This document shows positions 16,766 through 26,478 of a stretch of 47,302 nt of DNA, one piece after another; position 1 is the stretch's first letter; each line of letters opens with the position of its first letter. Made by a program: the position numbers and the translations under genes. Below the pieces are notes generated by a model. It ran no database searches. It saw only the letters and a list, made by a program, of their open reading frames with translations, and was not told the DNA's origin. The stretch is taken from contig WHSR01000034.1 of the NCBI GenBank assembly GCA_009379995.1, positions 1 to 47,302 on the forward strand, given 5' to 3'. Origin of the DNA: Streptosporangiales bacterium (GTDB lineage: Bacteria > Actinomycetota > Actinomycetes > Streptosporangiales > WHSR01).

Positions 16766-16809
16766 GGCGACCCCCGAAGCGAGCATCGCAGCGGAGCGGA
16801 GGGGTCGCC
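16766..16809 (-). promoter_or_regulatory. Intercistronic hairpin covering the lipoyl-gene ribosome site
   Basis: Perfect 9-bp arms (GGCGACCCC at 16766-16774 and GGGGTCGCC at 16801-16809) fold on the minus-strand mRNA between the E1 beta stop and the lipoyl gene. The 3' arm contains the G-rich Shine-Dalgarno sequence and ends two bases before the ATG. This could hold down translation of the lipoyl gene or set subunit ratio. Confidence 0.5.
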
Positions 16810-16821
16810 GGGCCAGCAGAG

Positions 16822-17793
16822 TCACGGCGCCACCAGCCCGAGGACCGCCTTCGAGACCCCGTCGGCGTCGGGGAGCACCCGGCTTTCCGCGCTGGGCGCG
16901 TACGGCATCGCGACGTTGGGCACCGAGACGCGCTTGACCGGCGCCTTGAGCGCGGGGAAGGCCCGGTCGGCCACGACCGCCGCGATGTGGCTCGCCGCGC
17001 CGCAGCGGTCGCGCGCCTCGTCGACGACCACCAGCCGGCCGGTTCGCTCGACCGACCGGAGGATGCTCTCCTCGTCGAGCGGGACCAGCGTGCGCGGGTC
17101 GATGACCTCGACGCCGACTCCCCGTTCGGCCAGCTCGTCGGCCACGCCCAGGACAGGCTTCACCATGTGCCCGATCGCCACGACGGTGACGTCCCGGCCC
17201 TCCCGCAGGACCGCCGCCTGGCCGAACGGAACCGTGTAGTCCTCGTCCGGAACCTCGCCGCTCTCCGCGCCACGACCGCTCGCCTCCAGGAAGAAGCTCG
17301 GGTTCTCGCCGCGGATCGCCTGTTTCAGCAGTCCTTTGGCGTCCGCGGGCGTGGACGGGGTCAGCACGTTGACCCCGCCCAGGTTCATCAGCAGGGGGTA
17401 GGGCGTGTCGGAGTGCTGGGCGCCGGTGGACCGGCCGGCGCCGTAGCCGGCCAGCACGGTGATCGGCAGGTTTAGCTGCCCGCCCGTCATGAGGCGGAGC
17501 TTGGCCATCTGGTTGGCGATCGCGTCGAACCCCGTGTAGACGAAGTTCGAGAACATCATGTGCAGGACGACGCGGTAACCGGCCGCGGCGGCGCCGACGG
17601 CCATACCCGTCAGGGTCGCCTCGCAGATGGGCGTGTTACGGATGCGGTCGCGGCCGAACCTGTCGAGCAGGCCACGGGTATCGCCGAAGATGGCAAGCTC
17701 CACGTCCTCGCCGAAGAGGATGACCTTCGGATCGCGGTCCATTTCCTCCAGCAGCGCGTCGTTGATCGCCTGGATGTAGCGTCTGCGAGCCAT
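16822..17793 (-). CDS. 2-oxo acid/acetoin dehydrogenase E1 component, beta subunit
   Basis: A 323-residue beta subunit of a TPP-dependent E1 (transketolase-like pyrimidine-binding and C-terminal domains). Landmarks are FGEDVELAIFG near 27, RIRNTPICEATLTGMAVGAAAAGYR around 50-75, and the C-terminal VIDPRTLVPLDEESIL and VVVDEARDRCGAASHIAA. The ATG has GAGGGGG just upstream and starts ten bases after the alpha gene stop. It most resembles AcoB/PdhB-type subunits. With the alpha subunit it would decarboxylate an oxo acid, or cleave acetoin, and pass the product to a lipoyl group. Confidence 0.9.
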   Translation of the reverse strand: MARRRYIQAINDALLEEMDRDPKVILFGEDVELAIFGDTRGLLDRFGRDRIRNTPICEATLTGMAVGAAAAGYRVVLHMMFSNFVYTGFDAIANQMAKLRLMTGGQLNLPITVLAGYGAGRSTGAQHSDTPYPLLMNLGGVNVLTPSTPADAKGLLKQAIRGENPSFFLEASGRGAESGEVPDEDYTVPFGQAAVLREGRDVTVVAIGHMVKPVLGVADELAERGVGVEVIDPRTLVPLDEESILRSVERTGRLVVVDEARDRCGAASHIAAVVADRAFPALKAPVKRVSVPNVAMPYAPSAESRVLPDADGVSKAVLGLVAP

Positions 17794-17803
17794 GGCCGCC
17801 CCC

Positions 17804-18805
17804 TCAGGGTCGCTGTCCGACGAACATCAGGTCGAAGGCGAGCTCCGGGTCCGCGGGCTCGCCCTCCGCGGCGAAGGCGGCAGCCTCCTCGACGGCACCG
17901 GAGACCCGCGACTCGATCTCCGCGAACCCGTCGTCGTCGCAGGCGCCGGCCGCGGACAGGTGCTCACGGAGGCGGTCGATCGGGTCGCGGCGCCGCCATT
18001 CTTCGATCTCCGCCTCTTCCCGGTACTTGCCGTCCAGGATCACTGCCTCGGCCTCGAGATGTCCCTGGATCCGGTACGTCTTCGCCTCGATGAAGGATGG
18101 CCCTCCCCCGCCGCGGGCCCGCTCGACCGCCTCGCCTGCCGCGCGCCAGACCTCGACGACGTCGTTGCCGTCGACGACCGCGCACGGCATCCCGAACGCC
18201 CGGGCGCGGTCCGAGATCTGTCCGGCGGTCACCGTCTCGGACGGCGTGAACTCGCAGAAATGGTTGTATTCACAGAGGAATACGACGGGTAGCCCCCACA
18301 GCGTGCTCACGTTGAGCGTCTCCATGAAGACGCCCTGGTTGGCGGCGCCGTCGCCAAAGAAGGCGACAGCGACGCGCCCGTCGCCGTCGAGCCTGGCGCC
18401 GAAGGCCGCGCCGGTAGCGATCGCGATACCGCCGGCGACGATGCCGTTGGCGCCGAGAATTCCCTTGGAAAGATCCGCCACGTGCATGGAACCGCCCATG
18501 CCCCGACAGATCCCGGTGCGCTTGCCCCAGATCTCGGCCATCATCGCCTTCGGGTCGCCGCCCTTGGCCAGGAAGTGGCCGTGGCCGCGATGCGTGCTGG
18601 TGATCCAGTCGCGGTCGGTCAGCTGCGCGCACACGCCGACGGCGACCGCCTCCTGCCCGATGTAGAGGTGCACCGCGCCCGGCAGCTTCCCTGCGGCGTA
18701 GTCGGCGCTCAGGCGTTCCTCCATCCGGCGGATGAGCAGCATCCGCTCGTACATCGACAGCAGCTGCTCGGTGGTCGGCACAGCACCCGACCTCGTAGCT
18801 TTCAT
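17804..18805 (-). CDS. 2-oxo acid/acetoin dehydrogenase E1 component, alpha subunit
   Basis: A 333-residue TPP-binding alpha subunit. The thiamine-diphosphate motif starts GDGAANQG at 151 and closes with the downstream asparagine in CEYNHFCEF. GAVHLYIGQEAVAVGVCAQL and TSTHRGHGHFLAKGGD (70-84) match AcoA, the acetoin dehydrogenase alpha subunit, more closely than pyruvate dehydrogenase. It follows the acyl-CoA ligase gene by 46 bases. Acetoin or a related hydroxyketone as substrate is inference, supported by three alcohol dehydrogenases in the same operon; branched-chain oxo acids are an alternative. Confidence 0.88.
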   Translation of the reverse strand: MKATRSGAVPTTEQLLSMYERMLLIRRMEERLSADYAAGKLPGAVHLYIGQEAVAVGVCAQLTDRDWITSTHRGHGHFLAKGGDPKAMMAEIWGKRTGICRGMGGSMHVADLSKGILGANGIVAGGIAIATGAAFGARLDGDGRVAVAFFGDGAANQGVFMETLNVSTLWGLPVVFLCEYNHFCEFTPSETVTAGQISDRARAFGMPCAVVDGNDVVEVWRAAGEAVERARGGGGPSFIEAKTYRIQGHLEAEAVILDGKYREEAEIEEWRRRDPIDRLREHLSAAGACDDDGFAEIESRVSGAVEEAAAFAAEGEPADPELAFDLMFVGQRP

Positions 18806-18851
18806 GTTGGGTCCCTTCCGACTCGGCCGCCGAACGATGCGGGCGCGCGGC

Positions 18852-20474
18852 TCATTCCGTCCGGGCCTCCTCGGCCACCCCGTGTGCCCAGCCGAGGTCC
18901 GGCTTGCCGGCCGGGCTGCGTCGCACCTCGGGAACGATGATCACTCGGCGGGGTCGCTTGTAGCCGGCGAGCCGGCTCCCGACGAACTCCTGGATCTCGG
19001 ACTCGGTGAGCGAGGCTCCCGGCGCCGGGGCCACCATCGCCACGATGCGCTGGCCCCACAGCTCGTCGGCGATGCCGACGACCATGGAGTCCAGCACGCT
19101 CGGATGGGTGCCGATCACCTGCTCGACCTCCTCGGCGAACACCTTCTCGCCGCCGGAGTTGATCACTCGGCTGCCGCGGCCCTTGAAGATCAGCGAGCCG
19201 TCGGCCTCGACGGTGGCCATGTCGCCCGGTATCACGTAACGACGGCCGTCGACCATCCGGAACGTCTCGGCGGTCTTCGCCTCGTCGCCGAGGTAGCGCA
19301 CGTCGTCGTTGGTCGGCGCGGCGAGCACACCGACCTGGCCGGAACCCGGCTCCACGTCCCGGCCGGACTCGTCCAGCACCCGCGCGCCGGGCGCGAGCAC
19401 GAAGCGCGAGGTGACCGCGTTCTCGCCGCGCTGGGTGAGTGAGATCGCGAACGGTCCCCCTTCGGAAGCGGCGACGACGTCCTTGCAGACCAGGTCGCCG
19501 TGCCGGACCAGGTGCTCCTTGACCTGTCCCGACCAGGTAGCGCCCACGCTCGCGATGCGCCGCAGGGCGGACAGGTCGGCCGGCTCGCCCTCCGCGGCGG
19601 CGCGGTCGAGCGCGTCGGCCAGTGGCCGGGCGAAGATGTCACCCACGATCACCAGATCGGTGACCCGGTGTCGCTCGACGAGCCGGATCAACTCGACAGG
19701 GTCGTAGGAGCGATAGGTCGCGAACACCACTGTGCCGCCGCCCAGCAGCGTGCCGAGCGTGGTGTAGATGCCGGTCCCGTGTATGAGCGGCGCGGCCGGC
19801 AGGCACACCACCCGGTCGTCCGGGTTCCGCTTGCGGGTCAGCTCCGCGAGCTCGGCCAGCGAGTCGGGCGCCAGCTCCTCGAGGAGGCCGATGCCGTGCG
19901 GAACGCAGACGTTGAACAACCAGGAGTGGAGGGTGAGGACCCCCTTCGGAGCGCCGGTCGTACCCCCGGTGTACAGCAGCCAGTGATCGTCGCCGCGCCG
20001 CTGCCGCGGCAGGGGTTCGCTCGCCCGTACGGCGGTCTCGAAGTCGACGGTACCGGGAGGATCCGCCGCGTCGCCCGAGCCGCCGACCCGCACCAGACAA
20101 CGCAGCCGAGGTAGGTCACCCTGCACGCCGGCGACCCGCTCGGTGAGCGCCGTGTCGAACAGCAGCGCTTCCGCCTGAGCGTCGTCGAGCAGGTAGCGCA
20201 GCTCCTCCTCGCGGTACCGATAGTTGACGTTGACCGGTACGGCGCTGAGCTTGAACGCGGCGAAGATGCTCTCGACGTACTCGATGCCGTTGTACTGGCC
20301 GATGCCCACCCGCGAGCCGGCGCGGACGCCCCCCGCGGCGAGGTACCCGGCAAGGCGCGAGGCCCGGGCGTCCAGCTCGGCCCAGGTACGGACACGGTCG
20401 CCCTGCACCAGCACCGGCTGGTCAGGCAGGACGTCGGCGATGGTTTCCAGGACCGTCCCGAAGTTCTCCTTCAC
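18852..20474 (-). CDS. Acyl-CoA synthetase (AMP-forming), FadD-like
   Basis: A 540-residue adenylate-forming ligase that would activate a carboxylic acid to its CoA thioester. The ATP motif YTGGTTGAPKG lies at about 168-178, GDMATVEADGSLIFKGR marks the hinge region, and VINSGGEKVFAEEVE precedes the C-terminal domain, whose catalytic lysine is probably in SPAGKPDL. I chose GTG 20474 because a promoter ends just upstream: a TTG at 20543 would lie within the -35 element. It heads the eight-gene operon. The substrate is unknown; medium or long acyl chains and aromatic acids are all possible. Confidence 0.85.
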   Translation of the reverse strand: MKENFGTVLETIADVLPDQPVLVQGDRVRTWAELDARASRLAGYLAAGGVRAGSRVGIGQYNGIEYVESIFAAFKLSAVPVNVNYRYREEELRYLLDDAQAEALLFDTALTERVAGVQGDLPRLRCLVRVGGSGDAADPPGTVDFETAVRASEPLPRQRRGDDHWLLYTGGTTGAPKGVLTLHSWLFNVCVPHGIGLLEELAPDSLAELAELTRKRNPDDRVVCLPAAPLIHGTGIYTTLGTLLGGGTVVFATYRSYDPVELIRLVERHRVTDLVIVGDIFARPLADALDRAAAEGEPADLSALRRIASVGATWSGQVKEHLVRHGDLVCKDVVAASEGGPFAISLTQRGENAVTSRFVLAPGARVLDESGRDVEPGSGQVGVLAAPTNDDVRYLGDEAKTAETFRMVDGRRYVIPGDMATVEADGSLIFKGRGSRVINSGGEKVFAEEVEQVIGTHPSVLDSMVVGIADELWGQRIVAMVAPAPGASLTESEIQEFVGSRLAGYKRPRRVIIVPEVRRSPAGKPDLGWAHGVAEEARTE

Positions 20475-20514
20475 CTGACCGACCCACCTTCCCGGCGCCG
20501 TGTCCCAAGTCGCG

Positions 20515-20544
20515 ACGCTAGACACCTGATTGACGCCCGTCAAT
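20515..20544 (-). promoter_or_regulatory. Promoter with inverted-repeat operator for the eight-gene operon
   Basis: On the minus strand TTGACG (20543-20538) and TAGCGT (20520-20515) are separated by exactly 17 bases, matching a housekeeping -35/-10 promoter. Overlapping the -35 is a perfect 7-bp inverted repeat ATTGACG-CC-CGTCAAT (20529-20544), of the size bound by TetR-type repressors. Transcription would start near 20508. Confidence 0.65.
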
Positions 20545-20722
20545 GCCTTGATCGCCTAAGCTGCCGGGCGGGCATGGGCCAGGATCATAGGCCTCATCGA
20601 CTGCCAGCAGGTGGCTGCGATAGCGCGGTGACATGCGAGGCTGTCGTATTACGGTCGTCAGGCGACTGGCCAGCTGATTTTGCACAGCGAGCCACGTCCC
20701 GGCGGGACGCTAGGCTCCCGGT
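20545..20722. other. Intergenic region before the LysE-type gene
   Basis: The gap between the divergent acyl-CoA ligase operon and the exporter shows no gene. A TAGGCT hexamer at 20710-20715 lies seven bases before ATG 20723, a spacing that would fit a leaderless transcript, but no clear -35 box was found. Confidence 0.3.
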
Positions 20723-21364
20723 ATGGACGTGGCGGCGCTGATCTCCACCGCGTTGGCGTGGCTGGTCGTCGTGGTGGTACCCGGACCCAACTTCCTGACT
20801 ACCGTCCAGGTCGCGGCGACGAGGTCCAGGGGCGCCGGCCTTGCCGTGGTCGGTGGCATCGGCGTCGGAACAACCGCCTGGGCCACCGCGGCGGCCGTCG
20901 GGCTCGCCGTCGTCTTCCAGACGGTTGGCTGGCTCTACCAGGTGCTGCGGGCCGCGGGAGCTGCCTACCTTCTCCTCCTCGGCATCGCCATGATCTGGCA
21001 CGCCCTCCGGACGGGCAGAGCGCCCGAGGGGCAGCGGCCGACGAGACGAACCGGGGCGACGCCGCGGGTGGCTTTCTTTCGCGGGTTGCTCACCGATCCG
21101 AGTAACCCGAAGGCGGCGGTGTTCTTCACCAGCCTGTTCGCCGTCGCCGTCGCCGTCGCCGTCCCGCCCGGCGCCGCGCCCGCGGAGCTTGCCGCCTTCG
21201 TCGCCCTCATGCCCGCCATCGCGATGGCCTGGTACGCCACCGTCGCCCTCGCCCTGTCCGCGGGCCCTGTCGCCCGCGCCTTCCAGCGGGTTCGCCGGCA
21301 CGTGCAGGTCGTAGCCGGGGGAATCCTCGCCGCCTTCGGTGTTCGCCTCGCGGCCGAGCACTAG
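20723..21364 (+). CDS. LysE/RhtB family translocator
   Basis: A 213-residue inner-membrane exporter of amino acids or related metabolites, with about six hydrophobic helices. The first helix region has the family's VPGPNFLTTVQVAATRSRGAGLA segment, then GAAYLLLLGIAMI and FFRGLLTDPSNPKAAVFF. No strong ribosome site precedes ATG 20723. It is divergent from the acyl-CoA ligase operon and converges on the Ddn-like gene across palindrome copy B. The substrate is unknown. Confidence 0.85.
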   Translation: MDVAALISTALAWLVVVVVPGPNFLTTVQVAATRSRGAGLAVVGGIGVGTTAWATAAAVGLAVVFQTVGWLYQVLRAAGAAYLLLLGIAMIWHALRTGRAPEGQRPTRRTGATPRVAFFRGLLTDPSNPKAAVFFTSLFAVAVAVAVPPGAAPAELAAFVALMPAIAMAWYATVALALSAGPVARAFQRVRRHVQVVAGGILAAFGVRLAAEH

Positions 21365-21376
21365 TACTGGGGCCTG

Positions 21377-21444
21377 TTCTTGCCCGTGATCTTGCAGAAA
21401 TTTCAAGATAGGTCTTGGAATTTCTGCAAGATCACGGGCAAGAA
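21377..21444. terminator. Palindrome family copy B, between convergent genes
   Basis: A 68-bp inverted repeat with the TAGG centre and one T-G wobble position. It starts 12 bases after the LysE-type stop and ends 17 bases before the Ddn-like stop, so it could end both transcripts. The arms carry TTCTTGCCC/GGGCAAGAA, differing from copies A and D. Confidence 0.75.
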
Positions 21445-21461
21445 GAGCACTGGGTAGCCGC

Positions 21462-21905
21462 TCAGTCCACGGCGGCCTCGGTGATGCGGAACACCGGGTG
21501 CCGGGACGCCTCGGCGACGAAGTCCTCGTCCGGCGAGTCCGGCTCGACGTCGAAGAAGGGTCGCACGATCGCGACCTTGGTCAGGTACCGCCGCAGGATC
21601 GGGGCGCTCTCGGTCGCGCCGACCTCCACCACACCCACCGTCTCGACCCGCCGCCCCCGGCGCAGGGTGACCTTCCCCGCCGCCCGGACGTTGTGCACCC
21701 AGCCGACCGCCCCGTACGGCGCGACCAGCCAGCGCCGCCCGCCCTCCTCGACCAGGTCCACCGGCGTGGTGCGGGGGACCCCGCTCTTCCGCCCGACGAC
21801 CGTCAACAGGTGGGTCGACCTCGGCCCGAGGCCCAGCCGCACGAACGCCCGCATGAAGACGTTCGCAGCCCGCCTGAGAACGCCTAACCGGTAGGTCCGC
21901 GCCAT
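21462..21905 (-). CDS. Nitroreductase/F420-dependent (Ddn-like) family protein
   Basis: A 147-residue split-barrel protein of the deazaflavin-dependent nitroreductase family (DUF385, related to Mycobacterium Ddn). It has LLTVVGRKSGVPRTTPVDLVEEGGRRWLVA followed by VHNVRAAGKVTLRRG, the typical phosphate-loop and barrel strands. Members use F420H2 or bind quinones or lipids. At 147 residues the protein is full length. It follows palindrome copy C on the same strand and is probably transcribed from its own promoter. Confidence 0.8.
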   Translation of the reverse strand: MARTYRLGVLRRAANVFMRAFVRLGLGPRSTHLLTVVGRKSGVPRTTPVDLVEEGGRRWLVAPYGAVGWVHNVRAAGKVTLRRGRRVETVGVVEVGATESAPILRRYLTKVAIVRPFFDVEPDSPDEDFVAEASRHPVFRITEAAVD

Positions 21906-21931
21906 GCCCTCATCGTTCCACAGACAAGCCC

Positions 21932-22005
21932 CCCTTCTTGCCCGTGATCTTGCAGAAATTTCAAGATAGGTCTTGAAATTTCTGCAAGATCACGGGCAAG
22001 AAGGG
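21932..22005. terminator. Palindrome family copy C, after dapB
   Basis: A 74-bp inverted repeat with an unpaired TAGG centre begins seven bases after the dapB stop (minus strand) and ends 26 bases before the Ddn-like start. Its arms are those of copy B, extended to CCCTTCTTG/CAAGAAGGG. It probably ends the pnp-M16-dapB transcript. Confidence 0.75.
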
Positions 22006-22012
22006 CCGTTGC

Positions 22013-22789
<777 letters not shown>

Positions 22790-24157
22790 CTACGCCACGG
22801 CGTCGGAGAAGTCGCGCTCGCCGAAGGGGCCGATCACCGCGAGGGTCTGCGGCTGGGTGAAGAAGTCCTGCGCCACCGCGCGTACGTCGTCCAGGGTGAC
22901 GGCGTCGATGCGGGCGAGGATCTCGTCGGCCGACGGCAGGGTCTCGTACACCAGCTCGCTCTTGCCGATGCGGCTCATCCGCGAGCCGGTGTCCTCCAAG
23001 CCGAGCACGAACGAACCGCGAAGCTGCCCCTTGCCGCGGGCGAGCTCCTCCTCAGAGATGCCGTTACCTGCGGCCTTGTGCAGCTCCTCACGGCAGATCT
23101 TCAGCACCTCGTCGATCTTGGCCGGAAGGCAGCCGACGTAGACCCCGGCAATCCCGGTGTCCGCGTACTGCGCGGTGTAGCTGTACACGGCGTAGGCGAG
23201 CCCTCGCTTCTCCCGGATCTCCTGGAACAGCCGCGACGACATCCCGCCGCCGAGCGCGGCGTTCAGCACCCCGAGCGCAAACCGCCTGTCGTCGTTGCGG
23301 GACACGCCGGTGGTGCCGAGGATGAGGTTGGCCTGCTCGGTATCCCGGTGCAACGACCGAACGGACCGCCGCGCCCGCCAGGGGCGTCCGCCGATACGCG
23401 GCGGGGAGGGGCGCATATCGGGATCGCCGAGCTCGTCCGCGCGGCTGAACGCCTCCCGGACGAGCTCGACCACCCCCTCGTGCTCCAGGTTGCCCGCCAC
23501 CGAAACGACCATGTTCTCGGGCCGGTACCGGCGGCGGTAATAGCCGAGGATGCGCGACCTACCGAGCGACCGGATGGAGTCGACGGTCCCCTGGACCGGA
23601 CGGCCGAGCGGGGCGTCGCCGAAGAAAGCCTCGGCGAAGTGGTCGTGCACGGCGTCGGTCGGATCGTCGTCGTGCATGGCGATCTCTTCGAGGATCACGC
23701 CTCGCTCGGCCTCCACCTCGGCCGGATCGAGCACCGACGAGGTGACCATGTCGGAGAGAAGGTCGAGCGCGAGCGACAGGTCGGAGTCGAGCACCCGCGC
23801 GTAGTAGCAGGTGTACTCCTTGGCGGTGAAGGCGTTCATCTCCCCGCCCACCGCATCCATCGCTGCGGCAAGGTCGAGGGCACTGCGGCGCTTGGTCCCC
23901 TTGAAGAGCAGGTGCTCCAGGTAGTGGGTGGCGCCGGCCAGCGGCCGCGTCTCGTCGCGGGATCCGACACCTGTCCAGATGCCGACGGTCACCGATCGGA
24001 CCGACGGCACCGTCTCGGTGACGATCCGGAGTCCGCCGGGCAGAACCGTACGGCGGACCACACCCGAGCCCTCACGGGCCGGCAACAGCGTGATGGTGGA
24101 GTCGGGTTCCTGTTCACTGGCGGGCAGCGGGGCGCCCAGGTCCTGTTCGGTACTCAC
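22790..24157 (-). CDS. M16 family zinc metallopeptidase
   Basis: A 455-residue insulinase-type peptidase. The inverted zinc motif HYLEH is at His78-His82, with the third ligand Glu158 exactly 76 residues after His82, as expected. [15 protein letters not shown] and [16 protein letters not shown] are the usual following segments, and [18 protein letters not shown] near 315 marks the second half. The GTG start overlaps the pnp stop (GTGA), so translation is coupled. In other actinomycetes this gene is likewise downstream of pnp. The physiological substrate is unknown. Confidence 0.92.
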   Translation of the reverse strand: MSTEQDLGAPLPASEQEPDSTITLLPAREGSGVVRRTVLPGGLRIVTETVPSVRSVTVGIWTGVGSRDETRPLAGATHYLEHLLFKGTKRRSALDLAAAMDAVGGEMNAFTAKEYTCYYARVLDSDLSLALDLLSDMVTSSVLDPAEVEAERGVILEEIAMHDDDPTDAVHDHFAEAFFGDAPLGRPVQGTVDSIRSLGRSRILGYYRRRYRPENMVVSVAGNLEHEGVVELVREAFSRADELGDPDMRPSPPRIGGRPWRARRSVRSLHRDTEQANLILGTTGVSRNDDRRFALGVLNAALGGGMSSRLFQEIREKRGLAYAVYSYTAQYADTGIAGVYVGCLPAKIDEVLKICREELHKAAGNGISEEELARGKGQLRGSFVLGLEDTGSRMSRIGKSELVYETLPSADEILARIDAVTLDDVRAVAQDFFTQPQTLAVIGPFGERDFSDAVA

Positions 24158-26478
24158 CGGTTCCGGTGCCCCCGCGTCCTCATCCTGCGACGGCGGCCGG
24201 CTTCGTCGCCGGACCCACCCGACCCCCCGGACCCACCGGGTCGGGAGTCGTCATCGGACCCGGGGTCGTCGCCGGCATGCTCACCACCCGCGCCCTGCGC
24301 GGCCTCCTCCTGCTCGACGACGTCGACCGGCACGAGGGAGAGCTTGCCACGGTCGTCGACCTCGGCGACCTCGACCTGTAGGCGGTCACCCACCTTGATG
24401 ACGTCCTCGACGTTCTCGATGCGCCGGCCACCGTGCAGCTTACGGATCTGCGAGATGTGCAGCAGGCCGTCCTTGGTGGGCAGCAGGGAGAGAAACGCGC
24501 CGAACGCGGTGGTCTTCACCACCGTGCCGAGGTAACGCTCGCCGACCTCCGGCATGTGCGGGTTGGCGATGGCGTTGATAGCCGTTCGGGCAGCCTCCGC
24601 GGACGGGCCGTCGGTGGCGCCGATGTAGATGGTGCCGTCTTCCTCGATGGTGATCTCGGCGCCTGTGTCGTCCTGGATCGAGTTGATCATCTTCCCCTTC
24701 GGGCCGATGACCTCGCCGATTTTGTCGACCGGAACCTTGATGGTGATGATCCGCGGCGCGTGCGGGCTCATCTCCGCCGGCACCCGGATCGCCTGCTGCA
24801 TCACGTCGAGGACCTCGAGGCGGGCGGCCTTCGCCTGCTTGAGCGCCGCGGCCAGCACCGACGCCGGGATGCCGTCGAGCTTCGTGTCGAGCTGGAGCGC
24901 CGTGACGAGCTCACGGGTCCCGGCGACCTTGAAGTCCATGTCGCCGTAGGCGTCCTCGGCCCCGAGGATGTCGGTGAGGGTCACGTACTCGCCCGACTCG
25001 TGGATGAGCCCCATCGCGATCCCGGCGACCATGTCCTTGAGCGGAACCCCGGCGTCCAGCAGCGCCATGGTGCTCGCACACACCGAGCCCATCGAGGTGG
25101 AGCCGTTGGACCCGATCGCCTCGGAGACCTGCCGGATGGCGTACGGGAACTCCTCGCGGCTCGGCAGCACCGGGGTGATGGCTCGCTCCGCGAGCGCGCC
25201 ATGCCCGATCTCCCGGCGCTTGGGTGAACCCACCCGGCCGGTCTCGCCGGTGGAGTACGGCGGCATGTTGTAGTTGTGCATGTAACGCTTGGTGCGCTCG
25301 GGGCTCAGCGTGTCGAGCATCTGCTCCATGCGCAGCATGTTGAGCGTGGTGATCCCCAGGATCTGGGTCTCGCCGCGCTCGAACAGGGCGGAGCCGTGCA
25401 CCCGCGGCACCACCTTCACCTCGGCGGCGAGGCGGCGGATGTCCCGCAACCCCCGGCCGTCGATCCGGACCCCGTCGCGGATGATCCGCTCGCGTATGAG
25501 CTGCTTGGTGAGCGAACGGAAGGCGTGGGCGATCTCCTTGTCCCGCCCCTCGAACTGCGCCGCCGCCTTCTCGACGGCAAGCGTCCGGACGCGGTCCATC
25601 TCCGCTTCGCGTTCCTGCTTGCCGGCGATGGTCAGCGCCCTGGCCAGGTCCTCGCGTACCGACTCCGACAGCGCCCGATACACGTCGTCCTGGTAGTCCA
25701 GGAAGCGGGGGTACTCGGCGACCTCCCTGGCCGCCGCCCGCGCCACCTCGGTCTGTGCCGCGCAGAGGACCTTGATGAAGGACTTGGCGGCCTCGAGGCC
25801 ATCGCCGACCACCTCTTCGGTGGGCGCCACGGCGCCCCGGCCGACCAGGTCCAGGGTCTCCTTGGTGGACTCGGCCTCGACCATCATGATGGCTACGTCG
25901 TCCTCGTCCACCACCCGGCCGGCGACGACCATGTCGAAGACCGCCCGCTCCAGCTCGTTGTTGGTGGGGAAGGCGACCCACTGGCCGTCGATGAGCGCCA
26001 TCCGGACGCCACCGATGGGCCCGGAGAAGGGCAAGCCGGCGAGCTGGGTGGACAGCGACGCGGCGTTGATGGCGACGACGTCGTAGAGGTGCTCGGGATT
26101 CAGCGACAGGATCGTGGCGACGACCTGGATCTCGTTACGCAGGCCGTCGGTGAAGGACGGGCGCAGCGGACGGTCGATGAGGCGACAGGTCAGGATCGCG
26201 TCCTCGGACGGGCGGCCCTCCCGCCGGAAGAACGAGCCTGGGATGCGCCCGGCCGCGTACATCTTCTCCTCGACGTCCACGGTGAGCGGGAAGAAGTCGA
26301 GCCCTTCCCTCGGCTGCTTGGAAGCCGTCGTTGCCGACAGCACCATCGTGTCCTCGTCGAGGTAGGCGACGGCGGAGCCGGCGGCCAGACGCGCGAGCCG
26401 GCCGGTCTCGAAGCGAATTGTTCTGGTGCCGAAGGAACCGTTATCGATAACGGCCTCGGCGCTGTGGACACCCTCCAC
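24154..26478 (-). CDS. pnp: Polyribonucleotide nucleotidyltransferase (PNPase)
   Basis: Phosphorolytic 3'-5' exoribonuclease/polymerase of the RNA degradosome; the actinobacterial form was also described as guanosine pentaphosphate synthetase. At 774 residues it has two RNase PH domains ([10 protein letters not shown], and [24 protein letters not shown] with [13 protein letters not shown]), a KH domain ([25 protein letters not shown]) and an S1 domain ([19 protein letters not shown]). A glycine/aspartate-rich stretch and a basic tail ([11 protein letters not shown]) end the protein. GTG 26478 is preceded by AGGAGG at seven bases. It lies downstream of rpsO across a structured 201-base leader. 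Confidence 0.97.
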   Translation of the reverse strand: MEGVHSAEAVIDNGSFGTRTIRFETGRLARLAAGSAVAYLDEDTMVLSATTASKQPREGLDFFPLTVDVEEKMYAAGRIPGSFFRREGRPSEDAILTCRLIDRPLRPSFTDGLRNEIQVVATILSLNPEHLYDVVAINAASLSTQLAGLPFSGPIGGVRMALIDGQWVAFPTNNELERAVFDMVVAGRVVDEDDVAIMMVEAESTKETLDLVGRGAVAPTEEVVGDGLEAAKSFIKVLCAAQTEVARAAAREVAEYPRFLDYQDDVYRALSESVREDLARALTIAGKQEREAEMDRVRTLAVEKAAAQFEGRDKEIAHAFRSLTKQLIRERIIRDGVRIDGRGLRDIRRLAAEVKVVPRVHGSALFERGETQILGITTLNMLRMEQMLDTLSPERTKRYMHNYNMPPYSTGETGRVGSPKRREIGHGALAERAITPVLPSREEFPYAIRQVSEAIGSNGSTSMGSVCASTMALLDAGVPLKDMVAGIAMGLIHESGEYVTLTDILGAEDAYGDMDFKVAGTRELVTALQLDTKLDGIPASVLAAALKQAKAARLEVLDVMQQAIRVPAEMSPHAPRIITIKVPVDKIGEVIGPKGKMINSIQDDTGAEITIEEDGTIYIGATDGPSAEAARTAINAIANPHMPEVGERYLGTVVKTTAFGAFLSLLPTKDGLLHISQIRKLHGGRRIENVEDVIKVGDRLQVEVAEVDDRGKLSLVPVDVVEQEEAAQGAGGEHAGDDPGSDDDSRPGGSGGSGGSGDEAGRRRRMRTRGHRNR

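Noticed and set aside
26439..26454. Perfect 16-bp palindrome CCGTTATCGATAACGG at the start of pnp
   Set aside because: It lies within codons for conserved residues (AVIDNG) of PNPase and can be explained by coding. It is unusual but lacks other support as a binding site.
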